DNA from: Deltaproteobacteria bacterium
GTDB taxonomy: Bacteria > Myxococcota_A > UBA9160 > UBA6930
Length of the DNA: 54,457 nucleotides
NCBI GenBank assembly: GCA_029261795.1
Contig: JAJDAP010000092.1
Location: forward strand, 1 to 54,457
Direction: 5' to 3'
Below, one piece after another: positions 17,237-24,984 of the stretch. The notes below the pieces were generated by a model. It saw only the letters and a list, made by a program, of their open reading frames with translations, was not told the DNA's origin and did not search any database. Every line of letters begins with the position of its first letter. The first letter of the stretch is position 1. The translations under genes were made by a program, and so were the position numbers.

Positions 17237-18346
17237 CTAACGGAGCGCCTTCGACATCACCCGACGCTGGGAGTTGATCTCCGCCAACTCCTTGAGGGCC
17301 GCTTCGGCCACATCGATCCCGGCCACCTCGTCATCCTCGGCATGCAACTCGGCCATGTTCACCCAGTTGCCATACACGTGCTTCGTGCGGTCGGTGATGA
17401 TCCCGGCCTTCAGCAGTGTCTTGATCAGCACCCGGAAGATGTTCGTGTTCTCGGTCATCGCCTTGCGTCGGTCTTCCTCGCCGAAGGCCTCGAGCACGGC
17501 GCCGCGCACCCATTGCCAGTCGAGTCCGAACTCGGGGTAGATCTCCTGCTTCTGCTCCGCGTTCACAAGGTTGAACAGCAACACCTGGAAGCAGTGAGCC
17601 GCCCAGTCCTCGACGATCTCGTGCTGTTCAGTTGTTAGTTCGGGGACGGTCTTGTCCGCCCAGATTTTTCCGAAACGGTGATGGAAGGCTTCGTCACTCA
17701 TCACCAGCTGGATCAATCGCTTCAACGTGGGGTCGTTGGTCTGGGCCTGGAGGGTTGCGAAGGCGCCCATCGCCAACCCCTCGATCAGCATCTGCATGCC
17801 GATGAGCTTCTTGTAGACCTCCGGGGCCATCACGATCTCGTTCATCAGACTGGCCAGGGTCGGACCCGAGCGAAGCGGCGAACCCCAGCGCTTCTGGATG
17901 TATTTCGAGAAGCCGTGGACGTGACGCGCTTCTTCCCGGGCCTGGTTCGACGCGTACTCCTGGGCACCGGGATCGCGCATGATGTGACACAGGCTCGCGG
18001 AAAGGCTGAAGGCACCTTGCTCGCCGTGAAGGATCGAGGAGAGCACGAAGCGCGTGTTCTGGTTGGCGAGCTTGATCTTCTGGCCCTCGTCGAGCTTGTC
18101 GGCCACGGAGCAGTTCAACTCGATCGTGAACTGCTCGGGCATGATCAGCTCCTTCTCCACATCGAAGGGCTGGGCGTCGAAATCCATGTACTTCGCATCG
18201 GCGGGATCCCAGAAGTGATCGCGGGTCGCCGAAATGATCTCGTCGAACGCGCTGGCGCGGTCCGCATAACGATCGACCTCGATCATCGTCATGAAGTCGT
18301 CACGGTCGACGGTGTTGTAGATCGGGTCGTGGGTAATATGAGCCAT
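17237..18346 (-). CDS. Ferritin-like di-iron carboxylate protein (oxygenase/desaturase-type)
   Basis: A 369-residue helical protein with the ligand pattern of a di-iron four-helix bundle: a glutamate in ILHGEQGAF, EEARHVHGF (ExxH), a glutamate in MLIEGLAMG, and DEAFHHRFG (ExxH). This fits the ferritin-like superfamily that includes AurF-type N-oxygenases, acyl-ACP desaturases and ribonucleotide reductase R2; I cannot say which. It starts at ATG 18346, 38 bases after the TetR stop, and is followed by the SDR and MaoC genes, so an oxidation of an acyl or aromatic CoA substrate is plausible. No transmembrane segment is seen. Confidence 0.75.
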   Translation of the reverse strand: MAHITHDPIYNTVDRDDFMTMIEVDRYADRASAFDEIISATRDHFWDPADAKYMDFDAQPFDVEKELIMPEQFTIELNCSVADKLDEGQKIKLANQNTRFVLSSILHGEQGAFSLSASLCHIMRDPGAQEYASNQAREEARHVHGFSKYIQKRWGSPLRSGPTLASLMNEIVMAPEVYKKLIGMQMLIEGLAMGAFATLQAQTNDPTLKRLIQLVMSDEAFHHRFGKIWADKTVPELTTEQHEIVEDWAAHCFQVLLFNLVNAEQKQEIYPEFGLDWQWVRGAVLEAFGEEDRRKAMTENTNIFRVLIKTLLKAGIITDRTKHVYGNWVNMAELHAEDDEVAGIDVAEAALKELAEINSQRRVMSKALR

Positions 18347-18384
18347 TGGTCAGGTCCTCGGGCGGTTCGGGGGAAGGGTGAGTG

Positions 18385-19008
18385 TCAGTGCGTGACACTG
18401 GAAACCAGCCGACCCGGCTGCAGATGCAGCAACGTGTCGACGATTTCCTCGCGGCTCGCGCGGGTGGGATCTTCAGCCCACCAGGCGATCACGCGAATCA
18501 GGGTCGCGGCGCGCGCCTGGGCGGCGGCACCGGGGTGAATCGGCAGCTCGCCTTGTCGGGCGAGATGGGTGAGCCAGGCCTCGACGCCGCTCGCCACCCG
18601 GTCATGAATCTGTTGCGCGATCGGCGCGCTCTCGGAACCGCGGGAAAAGACGACGCGGATCAGATCGCGCTTTTCCTCGCTGAACGCGATCAGCTCCTCG
18701 AGGCGGGCGCGAAGCTCATCCGATCCCGCCGGGCGATTCGTGGCCGCCCGGTCCTGGCGCTTGCGCAGCTCGGCCAGCGCAGCGAACACGATCTCCTCGA
18801 ACAACGCGTGCTTGTCCGAGAAGTGGAGATAGAAGGTTCCGGTGGCAACGCCGGCCCGGCGCGCGATGCGCGCGGTGGTCACGCCATGCAGTCCGGTCTC
18901 CGCGAACTCGGCCGTGGCGGCAGCGAGCAGGCGGCGACGGGTCGCTTCCCGACGAGTGGTATGCCCGTTCGGCTGCGTCGACGCGGCGCTGGCGTTGGAA
19001 ACTGACAT
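18385..19008 (-). CDS. TetR/AcrR-family transcriptional regulator
   Basis: A 207-residue protein. The N-terminal TetR helix-turn-helix is clear (RRRLLAAATAEFAETGLHG, then TTARIARRAGVATGTFYLHF at about residues 45-65), followed by KHALFEEIV and a helical ligand-binding part. It is first in a minus-strand unit with the di-iron, SDR and MaoC genes, so it probably controls them, with an acyl-CoA or related molecule as effector. The start ATG at 19008 overlaps a short dyad, TGAAATTCA (19008-19016), which could be part of its own operator. The divergent arsS gene starts 101 bases away, so shared control is possible. Confidence 0.88.
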   Translation of the reverse strand: MSVSNASAASTQPNGHTTRREATRRRLLAAATAEFAETGLHGVTTARIARRAGVATGTFYLHFSDKHALFEEIVFAALAELRKRQDRAATNRPAGSDELRARLEELIAFSEEKRDLIRVVFSRGSESAPIAQQIHDRVASGVEAWLTHLARQGELPIHPGAAAQARAATLIRVIAWWAEDPTRASREEIVDTLLHLQPGRLVSSVTH

Positions 19009-19096
19009 GAAATTCAGTTCACAAACCTACCATGCGTTAAGGGCCCAGCCCAGCCAGAATTCGGTGAGATCGAGTAACGCGGGCGCGAACGGCTTC

Positions 19097-19109
19097 GTAG
19101 ACTGTCTAC
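19097..19109. promoter_or_regulatory. Perfect palindrome abutting the arsS start
   Basis: GTAGACTGTCTAC, six-base arms around one central T, ends directly before the ATG at 19110 and occupies the place where the ribosome binding site should be. A repressor bound here, or a small hairpin in the mRNA, could block translation or transcription of arsS. No regulator can be named. Confidence 0.4.
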
Positions 19110-20102
19110 ATGCACCACCAGGCCGGCCTCGAGCGTCCCCAAGGGGCAAGCGCGTTCGACGGCCATCTGATCGAGCGCGGACGCTCGCGGCTCCGTCGCG
19201 CGCAGATCACCACGCTCCAGGTCAACGTCGGCAAGCGCTGCGACCTGGCCTGCCATCATTGTCACGTCGAGGCGGGGCCGAAACGCACGGAAGCCATGGA
19301 TGAGCGATTGGCCGATCAGGTGCTGGCCGTTCTCGCCGCAAATCCCCTGGTCGAAACCCTCGATCTGACCGGCGGCGCGCCGGAGCTGAATCCCCATTTT
19401 CGCAAGCTCGTTCGTGGTGCGCGGCGTCTCGGGCGCCGCGTCATCGATCGCTGCAATCTGACCATCCTGTTCCGCGAGGGCCAGCAGACGACGGCGGAAT
19501 TCCTGGCAGCGCAAGGCGTCGACGTGGTCGCCTCCCTGCCCTGCTACACCAAGGACACCGTCGAGGCCCAGCGCGGGCGGCATGTCTTCGATCCGAGCAT
19601 CAAGGCGCTGAAGTGGTTGAACCAGCTCGGCTATGCACGGCCGGGAACCGGGCTTCGCCTCGATCTCGTCTACAACCCGGCAGGCGCGGAGCTCCCGCCG
19701 CCTCAGGCAGGCCTCGATCAGGACTATCGCCGCGAGCTGATGGAACTCTTCGGAATTCGTTTCGACAAGCTCATCACCATCACCAACATGCCAATCAAGC
19801 GCTTCGCCCATGACCTCGAGCGGGAAGGCCGCAGCGAGGAGTACCTGGCGCTGCTCGTCGGTGCCTTCAATGACGCCACCGTCGACGCCCTCATGTGTCG
19901 CACGACCTTGTCCGTGGCCTACGACGGCACGCTCTACGATTGCGATTTCAATCAAGCCCTCGAGATGCACGCGGATGGCCCGGCAACGCTCTTCGAAGTC
20001 GACGATCTCGGCAGCCTGGAAGGCCGGATCGTTCGGACCGATCGTCACTGTTTCGGCTGCACGGCCGGCGCGGGTTCGAGCTGCGGTGGCGCACTCGCGT
20101 AA
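19110..20102 (+). CDS. arsS: ArsS-family radical SAM protein (arsenosugar biosynthesis type)
   Basis: A 330-residue radical SAM enzyme with the CxxxCxxC cluster motif CDLACHHC near residue 47, LDLTGGAPELNPHFR (SAM-binding GGxP-type motif) and VVASLPCYTKDTV. The C-terminal domain matches the ArsS family, with DCDFNQALE and a closing cysteine-rich stretch HCFGCTAGAGSSCGG that probably binds an auxiliary cluster. ArsS-type enzymes transfer an adenosyl-derived sugar in arsenosugar formation. The usual partner arsM (arsenite methyltransferase) is not in the window. It begins a plus-strand run with the TVP38 and flavoprotein genes. Confidence is high for the family and moderate for the substrate. 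Confidence 0.85.
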   Translation: MHHQAGLERPQGASAFDGHLIERGRSRLRRAQITTLQVNVGKRCDLACHHCHVEAGPKRTEAMDERLADQVLAVLAANPLVETLDLTGGAPELNPHFRKLVRGARRLGRRVIDRCNLTILFREGQQTTAEFLAAQGVDVVASLPCYTKDTVEAQRGRHVFDPSIKALKWLNQLGYARPGTGLRLDLVYNPAGAELPPPQAGLDQDYRRELMELFGIRFDKLITITNMPIKRFAHDLEREGRSEEYLALLVGAFNDATVDALMCRTTLSVAYDGTLYDCDFNQALEMHADGPATLFEVDDLGSLEGRIVRTDRHCFGCTAGAGSSCGGALA

Positions 20103-20168
20103 CCCCACCCGACCAAACGGCGTAACCTCCGCCAAGCCCAGGCATCGCAGGCGGACAGGGAGACGACG

Positions 20169-20906
20169 TTGAGCAACACGGACGACGCCGCGAGCCAAGA
20201 CGCGCGCACAAGGCTTCCGATCGCCAAGATCGCGCTCGGCCTGGTGGGCATCGTGGCTCTGCTCCTACTGGGCCGCGAAGCGGGTGGCTACATCGAGCCG
20301 TTCCGCGCCTGGGTCGGAGGCCTCGGCGCTGCGGCCCCGATCGTGTTCGGCGTGGTGTATGTGATCGCCGTCATCGCGCTCGCTCCCGCATCGCTGCTGA
20401 CGATCGCGGGCGGAGCCGCATTCGGCTTGTTGAAGGGCGCGCTGATCGTGTTCTTCGCCGCCGTCGCAGGCGCGTCACTCGCATTCCTGATTGCGCGTTA
20501 TGTGGCTCGCGACGCGATCGAACGTCGCTTCGGTGGAAACCCGAAATTCGTGGCGATCGATCGCGCTGTCGGCAAAGAAGGGTTGAAGATCGCTTTCCTG
20601 TTGCGGCTTACGCCGGCCGTCCCGTTCAACTTCCTGAACTACATCCTCGGACTAACGACCGTGTCGTTGCGCGACTACCTGCTGGCGTTCATCGGGATGA
20701 TTCCCGGTACCTTCCTGTACGTGTACATCGGGAGCTTGACAACCGAAGTAGCCGCGGCCGCGGCTGGCGACGGGGCAGAGACTGGAAAGCTCATCTTGAA
20801 CGTGGTCGCTTTCGCCGCCACCGTTGTGGTAACCGTGATCGTCACCCGCATCGCCCGCCGTGCACTCGCCGAGGCCGCCGGCGAGATCGAAAACCAGGAG
20901 GCCTAG
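20169..20906 (+). CDS. TVP38/TMEM64 (SNARE-associated) family membrane protein
   Basis: A 245-residue protein with five to six hydrophobic segments: IALGLVGIVALLLLG, PIVFGVVYVIAVIAL, LLTIAGGAAFGLLKGALIVF, YLLAFIGMIPGTFLYVYIG and VVAFAATVVVTVIV. The central DedA/VTT domain carries the typical GGAAFG and the RLTPAVPFNFLNYILGLT re-entrant region with its conserved Arg and Pro. VTT-domain proteins are now linked to lipid scrambling or transport. The start is a TTG at 20169 with GGAG upstream. Two bases separate its stop from the next start, and this gene pair (TVP38 plus a mercuric-reductase-like protein) recurs, sometimes fused, in other bacteria. Confidence 0.85.
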   Translation: MSNTDDAASQDARTRLPIAKIALGLVGIVALLLLGREAGGYIEPFRAWVGGLGAAAPIVFGVVYVIAVIALAPASLLTIAGGAAFGLLKGALIVFFAAVAGASLAFLIARYVARDAIERRFGGNPKFVAIDRAVGKEGLKIAFLLRLTPAVPFNFLNYILGLTTVSLRDYLLAFIGMIPGTFLYVYIGSLTTEVAAAAAGDGAETGKLILNVVAFAATVVVTVIVTRIARRALAEAAGEIENQEA

Positions 20907-20908
20907 CC

Positions 20909-22444
20909 TTGTCCGTGCTGCAGATCGCACCGAACGATCAGTTCAATCAGGCGCTCGTCGCCAACGTCCACCCGCCGGACTGGCAGAACCCGGTGCCCGA
21001 TGGGCGCTACCACATGGTCGTCATCGGCGCGGGTACCGCCGGCCTGATCACGGCGCTCGTCGCCGCAGGCCTGGGCGCGAAGGTGGCCCTGATCGAGCGA
21101 CATCTGATGGGCGGCGATTGCCTGAACGTCGGCTGCGTTCCCTCGAAGGCCGTGATCCGCTCGGCCCGTCGTGTCCACGATGCAGGGAACAATGCGTTCC
21201 TCGGCCTGAAGCTCCCGGACGATTTCACACCGGATTTTGGCGGCGCGATGGAGCGTATGCGTGAAATCCGCGCGCGCATCAGCCACGAGGATTCGGCCAA
21301 GCGCTACAGCGAGGAGTTCGGCGTCGACATCTACCTCGGTGACGCCAGCTTCACCGGCCCGGACAGCGTCACGGTCGACGGAACCACACTCGAGTTCGCC
21401 AAGGCCGTGATTGCCAGCGGCGCACGGGCGACCGCCCCGCCGATTCCGGGCCTCGCGGAGACTGGCTACCTGGACAACGAGAGCGTCTTCACGCTGACCG
21501 AGGCGCCGAAACGCCTCGCCGTGATCGGGGCCGGACCCATCGGCTGCGAACTCGCCCAGTCGTTCCAACGGCTCGGAGCCGAGGTCACGATCCTCGAACG
21601 CATGGACCAGATCCTGACCCGGGAAGATTCCGACGCTGCGCGCATCGTCCAGGATCGGCTCGTCGCCGATGGCGTCCGAATGCTCTTCTCGGCAGATCTA
21701 CAACGCGTCGAAACCCGGGGCACGGAGAAGATCCTCCATCTCGGCACCCCCGACGGCGGCGTGCGCGAGGAGGCCTTCGACGAAATCCTCGTGGGTGCCG
21801 GCCGCGCGCCCAACGTCGAGGGCATGGGGCTCGAGGTCGTCGGCGTGGACTTCGACCCACGACTCGGAATCGAGGTCAACGACCACCTGCAGACCAGCAA
21901 CCCGAAGATCTATGCCGCTGGCGATTGCTGCATGGTGTGGAAGTTTACCCATGCGGCCGACGCCGCCGCCAAGATCGTGGTCCAGAACGCGCTCTTCTCG
22001 TTCGGCCCGTTCGGCAAGAAGAAGCTCTCGGACCTGGTAATGCCCTGGTGCACCTACACCGATCCCGAGATCGCCCACGTGGGGCTCTACGTACGCGACG
22101 CAAACGACCGGGGCATCGAGGTCGATACGTATCAGATCGACATGGCCGCGGCGAATCGCGCGGTCACCGACGGCGAGGAAGACGGCTTCGTCAAGGTCCA
22201 CGTCAAGAAGGGAACCGACCAGATCGTCGGCGCCACGATCGTTGCCAGCCACGCCGGCGAATTGATCTCGCAGCTGACCCTGGCGATCACCCAGAAGATC
22301 GGGCTCGGCGCCTTCGGGAACGTGATCTATCCGTACCCGACCCAGGCCGAGGCCATCAAGCGGACGGCCGGCCTCTTCACCCGTACCCGACTAACGCCCA
22401 CGGTGAAGCGCCTGTTCGACCTCATCCTGAGGTTCCGACGCTAG
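20909..22444 (+). CDS. Mercuric-reductase-like FAD-dependent pyridine nucleotide-disulphide oxidoreductase
   Basis: A 511-residue class I flavoprotein disulphide reductase. FAD motif VVIGAGTAGLITALVAAG (about residues 34-51), redox-active GGDCLNVGCVPSKA (CxxxxC), NAD(P) motif LAVIGAGPIGCELAQ, second FAD motif IYAAGDCC, and a dimerisation domain with the YPYPTQAEAIKR element. It lacks the N-terminal metal-binding domain and the C-terminal vicinal cysteines of true MerA, so mercury reduction should not be assumed. The start is TTG at 20909, two bases after the TVP38 stop. The link with arsS and TVP38 suggests thiol/redox or metalloid chemistry at the membrane. Confidence 0.87.
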   Translation: MSVLQIAPNDQFNQALVANVHPPDWQNPVPDGRYHMVVIGAGTAGLITALVAAGLGAKVALIERHLMGGDCLNVGCVPSKAVIRSARRVHDAGNNAFLGLKLPDDFTPDFGGAMERMREIRARISHEDSAKRYSEEFGVDIYLGDASFTGPDSVTVDGTTLEFAKAVIASGARATAPPIPGLAETGYLDNESVFTLTEAPKRLAVIGAGPIGCELAQSFQRLGAEVTILERMDQILTREDSDAARIVQDRLVADGVRMLFSADLQRVETRGTEKILHLGTPDGGVREEAFDEILVGAGRAPNVEGMGLEVVGVDFDPRLGIEVNDHLQTSNPKIYAAGDCCMVWKFTHAADAAAKIVVQNALFSFGPFGKKKLSDLVMPWCTYTDPEIAHVGLYVRDANDRGIEVDTYQIDMAAANRAVTDGEEDGFVKVHVKKGTDQIVGATIVASHAGELISQLTLAITQKIGLGAFGNVIYPYPTQAEAIKRTAGLFTRTRLTPTVKRLFDLILRFRR

Positions 22445-22700
22445 GCGACTGCGGCTCGCGGCCGGATTCGGCTTGGGAACCTCGGCACAAGCCACCTCAT
22501 GGGCTCCACGCCGGCCGGGCCCTGCAGAGAGTCCCTGGGCTCGAGCCTTCGCGTGGCAGAAGGTCTTGAAGGGTCGGGTGGGGCTCGACTCTACGAGGAT
22601 GGCTCGCAGATTGCTCTCGCGGGCGGGCTTCTTGGGTCGAGGACGTGCGGACTAGCGGTGCCTGCGCGAGGGGATGCCGGTCCGGGCAGTGGGGACGGCT
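22445..22700. other. Gene-free stretch between the flavoprotein gene and the RAYT remnant
   Basis: No reading frame here has recognisable coding character. The arms GAGGTTCC (22428-22435) and GGAACCTC (22476-22483) form a widely spaced inverted repeat across the end of the flavoprotein gene, possibly part of its transcription end. Otherwise I see nothing definite. Confidence 0.4.
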
Positions 22701-23393
22701 TCAGCCCGGAGCGGCAGCGGGGTCCAGGAGTGGACCGGCTCTCTTCCAGCCCTCGTTGAGGAGCCAGGTGTGCGTGAACGCGACCGCCCGGGTTCCGGGT
22801 CTTCCTCGTGCCGCGATCACGAGATCGCGCGCGGACCGCTGCCAGCCCCCGAACCACCGACCGGAAGAGGCGGGGTCAATCCGCGCGGCGCTGGGCGGGC
22901 GCTTCATGTGCCGCCTGGCGTTCATCAGCACTTACCGCAATGCGTTCCGCACCTGGGTCGGTGACTTCAACACGACATGGTGATACCGGTCCTTCAGGAC
23001 CGGTCCAGAGCGCGCGAACACGCGATTCACCGCACGCGCGAGGCGCGCGCCCAGCGACTTCATCCCACGTCCAAGAGCGTCCGCGTCCTTCGCTTCCACC
23101 AGGAGATGGACGTGATTCGCCTGGATCGAGTAGTGCGCGAGCCGGAAGTCCCCGCGGTCACAGGCCTTCGCCCAGGATCGCTCGAGCTCTCGTACGAGCT
23201 TCAAGGTTCGAAGGGAAGGCACGCCATCGCGCAGCTTCAGGGTGACGTGGCAGGGATACCGGGAAGCCAGTCCCGTTCGGCGGAGATGCGGAATGCCGAA
23301 CCCCGGCTGCGGCTTTCGGCCGGCACCGGGCCGCTTCCCGCCCCACCCGGAGTGTCGCAGTTCGAGCTGGATTCCGGGTGACTTACGCTGCAC
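22701..23393 (-). pseudogene. REP-associated tyrosine transposase (RAYT), interrupted by a nonsense codon
   Basis: From GTG 23393 the frame reads GGKRPGAGRKPQP, YPCHVTLKLRDGVPSLR, the HUH motif in NHVHLLVEA, RGMKSLGARLARAVNRVF and LKDRYHHVVLKSPTQVRNALR, then a TAA (22934-22932). The same frame then continues as VLMNARRHMK, IDPASSGRWFGGW and FTHTWLLNEGWKRAG to 22701. In this family the motif is RYVLxNxRRH, so the TAA replaces the Tyr codon, which is the predicted catalytic nucleophile. The remaining domain is intact, which suggests a recent loss by one base change. RAYTs act on REP palindromes and are usually single-copy. Confidence 0.85.
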
Positions 23394-23456
23394 GTATTGA
23401 ATATAGCGCTCTTAGACTATCAATCAACAACAATCGACATCACATCTCCGAAACAC

Positions 23457-23646
23457 CGTTCGACTCGCCCCACGCCCGCTCGCGCCCTCGACCCTGACCC
23501 GGTCTACCTAACATCCGCGCGAACCACCCCCCTCAAGAGCCCTCCGGGACCCAGCTCCGCTGGAGAGAGACCGACATCCCCTCCTCGAGACATCGTTCGA
23601 GCCGCCCCTGGCCCGCTCGCGCTCTCGACCATGCACCGATCTACGT
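23457..23646. repeat. Imperfect direct repeat of about 53 bases in the gap behind the RAYT remnant
   Basis: 23457-23509 and 23594-23646 are direct, imperfect copies: both begin CGTTCGA, share CCCGCTCGCG and CTCGACC, and end in CTAC. They lie in the gene-free stretch 23394-23723, whose first 50 bases are AT-rich compared with the rest. The plus-strand reading frame across this gap runs into the sigma and anti-sigma genes and is an antisense shadow. Because a RAYT is adjacent, REP-type repeats are a reasonable suspicion, but no clear palindrome is visible in either copy. Confidence 0.5.
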
Positions 23647-23723
23647 GGCAGCGAGCCGCATTACCCCACAACAGCCTCCGGTCGCAGATGCGATGCCCGC
23701 AGGGGCGCCTGCGCGCAGCTTTC

Positions 23724-23963
23724 CTAGCGCTCGCGCGCGGCCAGGATCGCGTCGATCAGGACCTCGGGCACATCCTCGGGGAGCGGGGAGTCGTCTCGGG
23801 CGCAGACTTGCTTCCCGAGGCGCACGGCCTCCTTGTAGGTGTCGAGATAGACGATGCACGGCGGGCACTCTTGCAGGTGGGCGTCGAAACCTTCGCGCTG
23901 CGCCTGGGGGAGCTCGTCGTCGAGGTAGGCCATCAGGAAGTCGGTCATCTCACGGCAGTTCAT
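23724..23963 (-). CDS. Zinc-finger (ZAS-type) anti-sigma factor
   Basis: A 79-residue cytoplasmic protein with the ZAS pattern: Cys3 (MNCREM), then HLQECPPC giving HxxxCxxC. No transmembrane segment is present, so it is a short soluble anti-sigma factor. The ATG at 23963 overlaps the end of the sigma gene by four bases (ATGA), the usual sigma/anti-sigma coupling. It should bind and hold the ECF sigma factor, with zinc or the thiols as a possible sensor. Confidence 0.82.
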   Translation of the reverse strand: MNCREMTDFLMAYLDDELPQAQREGFDAHLQECPPCIVYLDTYKEAVRLGKQVCARDDSPLPEDVPEVLIDAILAARER

Positions 23964-24577
23964 GAGGCGTCCTCCCGGAGCACCGGATCCAGTAGTTCCC
24001 TCAGAGCCAGCCTCGCCCGGTGGAGTCGTGTCTTGACGGCTCCGGGCGTGATTTCGAGCATCTTCGCCACCTCGGCCGTGTCGAGTTCTTCGATGTCACG
24101 CAGAACGAGAACGTTACGGTGGGTCTCGGGAAGCCGTGTGATCGCTTCCCGTACCGATTGGCGGACCTCGTCACGCTCCACCCAGTCCTGGGCGTTGCCG
24201 GGCCACTCGGTCGGACTGTTCACGTGATGGCCATCCTCCAGGAAGTTCGGAAGCAGGTCGTCGATGGACTCTTCCGGTTTGCGCCGCCGCGTGCGCAACT
24301 TCATCAGGGCCGCGTTGACCGCGATCCGGTGGAGCCAGGTCGAGAGCCGCGAACCGCCCTCGAAACCATCGAGTGCGCGGAAGGCGGAGATGAAGGCGTC
24401 CTGAACAGCGTCCCGCGCGTCCTCTTCGCTGCGCAACATCCGGCGCGTCACCGCGAGCAGGCGCGGGGTCGACTCTCGCACCCAGCGCTCCGTCGCCTTC
24501 GCGTCGCCGGCTCGAAGCTTCGCGAGGAGTTCGACTTCGTCCTCCTCGATGGGATCAACAGCGGAGAACGTGCTCAC
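23960..24577 (-). CDS. ECF-type RNA polymerase sigma-70 family factor
   Basis: A 205-residue sigma factor. Region 2 is seen in LLAVTRRMLRSEEDARDAVQDAFISAF and STWLHRIAVNAALMKLR. Region 4 is seen in LPETHRNVLVLRDIEELD followed by the helix-turn-helix TAEVAKMLEITPGAVKTRLH. The linker PEESIDDLLPNF is longer than usual. The ATG at 24577 overlaps the arsC stop by four bases, and its own end overlaps the anti-sigma start in the same way. The three genes therefore form one unit, which links the sigma factor's signal to arsenate or thiol stress by context only. Confidence 0.9.
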   Translation of the reverse strand: MSTFSAVDPIEEDEVELLAKLRAGDAKATERWVRESTPRLLAVTRRMLRSEEDARDAVQDAFISAFRALDGFEGGSRLSTWLHRIAVNAALMKLRTRRRKPEESIDDLLPNFLEDGHHVNSPTEWPGNAQDWVERDEVRQSVREAITRLPETHRNVLVLRDIEELDTAEVAKMLEITPGAVKTRLHRARLALRELLDPVLREDAS

Positions 24578-24936
24578 AAGAGCTCGACGATATCGTCGGG
24601 GGGGCGTCCCACGATCGCCCGCGTGCCACTCACCAGGATCGGCCGCTCGAGCAGGATCGGCCGGTCTGCCATCGCATCCAGAATGGCGTCAGGATCCGAA
24701 TCGGCCCCGAGGCCGGCCTCGGCGAAGGCCGCCTCGTTCTTTCGCGTCCACTCTCCGACCGGTCGCCCGAGCCGCTCCCCCAACACGGCCAACTCATCCT
24801 TGGAGAGCGGATCTTCGAGGTACAAGCGGGTCTCGAAGCGTGCGCCGCGTTCCTCCAACAACGCGAGCGCGGCGCGACTCTTCGAGCAACGCGGGTTGTG
24901 GAGCAGGGTCAATTCGTCTCGGGTCGGGAGCGCCAT
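24574..24936 (-). CDS. arsC: ArsC-family (glutaredoxin-type) arsenate reductase
   Basis: A 120-residue protein of the ArsC/Spx fold. The catalytic cysteine lies in HNPRCSKSRAAL near residue 18. LLEERGARFETRLYLEDPLS and the arginine-containing RPILVSGTRAIVGRPPDD match the ArsC family, including the Pro-loop and the arginines that hold arsenate. It reduces arsenate to arsenite using glutathione/glutaredoxin-type thiols. It is first in a unit with the ECF sigma and anti-sigma genes. No arsB/acr3 or arsR lies beside it. YfgD-like paralogues of unknown role share the same motif, so the substrate is not certain. Confidence 0.82.
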   Translation of the reverse strand: MALPTRDELTLLHNPRCSKSRAALALLEERGARFETRLYLEDPLSKDELAVLGERLGRPVGEWTRKNEAAFAEAGLGADSDPDAILDAMADRPILLERPILVSGTRAIVGRPPDDIVELL

Positions 24937-24984
24937 GTCGCCGAACGTAGCTCCGGCGCTGGCAGTCCTCTAGCTTTGGCCGCC

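Noticed and set aside
17055..17240. Short frame across the inverted repeat; also considered as an integron attC site
   Set aside because: No protein features, and the conserved attC core GTTRRRY/RYYYAAC pair and cassette context are missing.
20909..22444. True mercuric reductase
   Set aside because: No N-terminal heavy-metal domain and no C-terminal Cys pair; called only MerA-like.
23698..23713. CGCAGG-GGCG-CCTGCG hairpin after the anti-sigma gene
   Set aside because: Six-base stem with no T run; too weak to call a terminator in such GC-rich DNA.
23397..24227. 276-residue plus-strand frame
   Set aside because: Starts in the repeat-containing gap and runs antisense through the anti-sigma and sigma genes.
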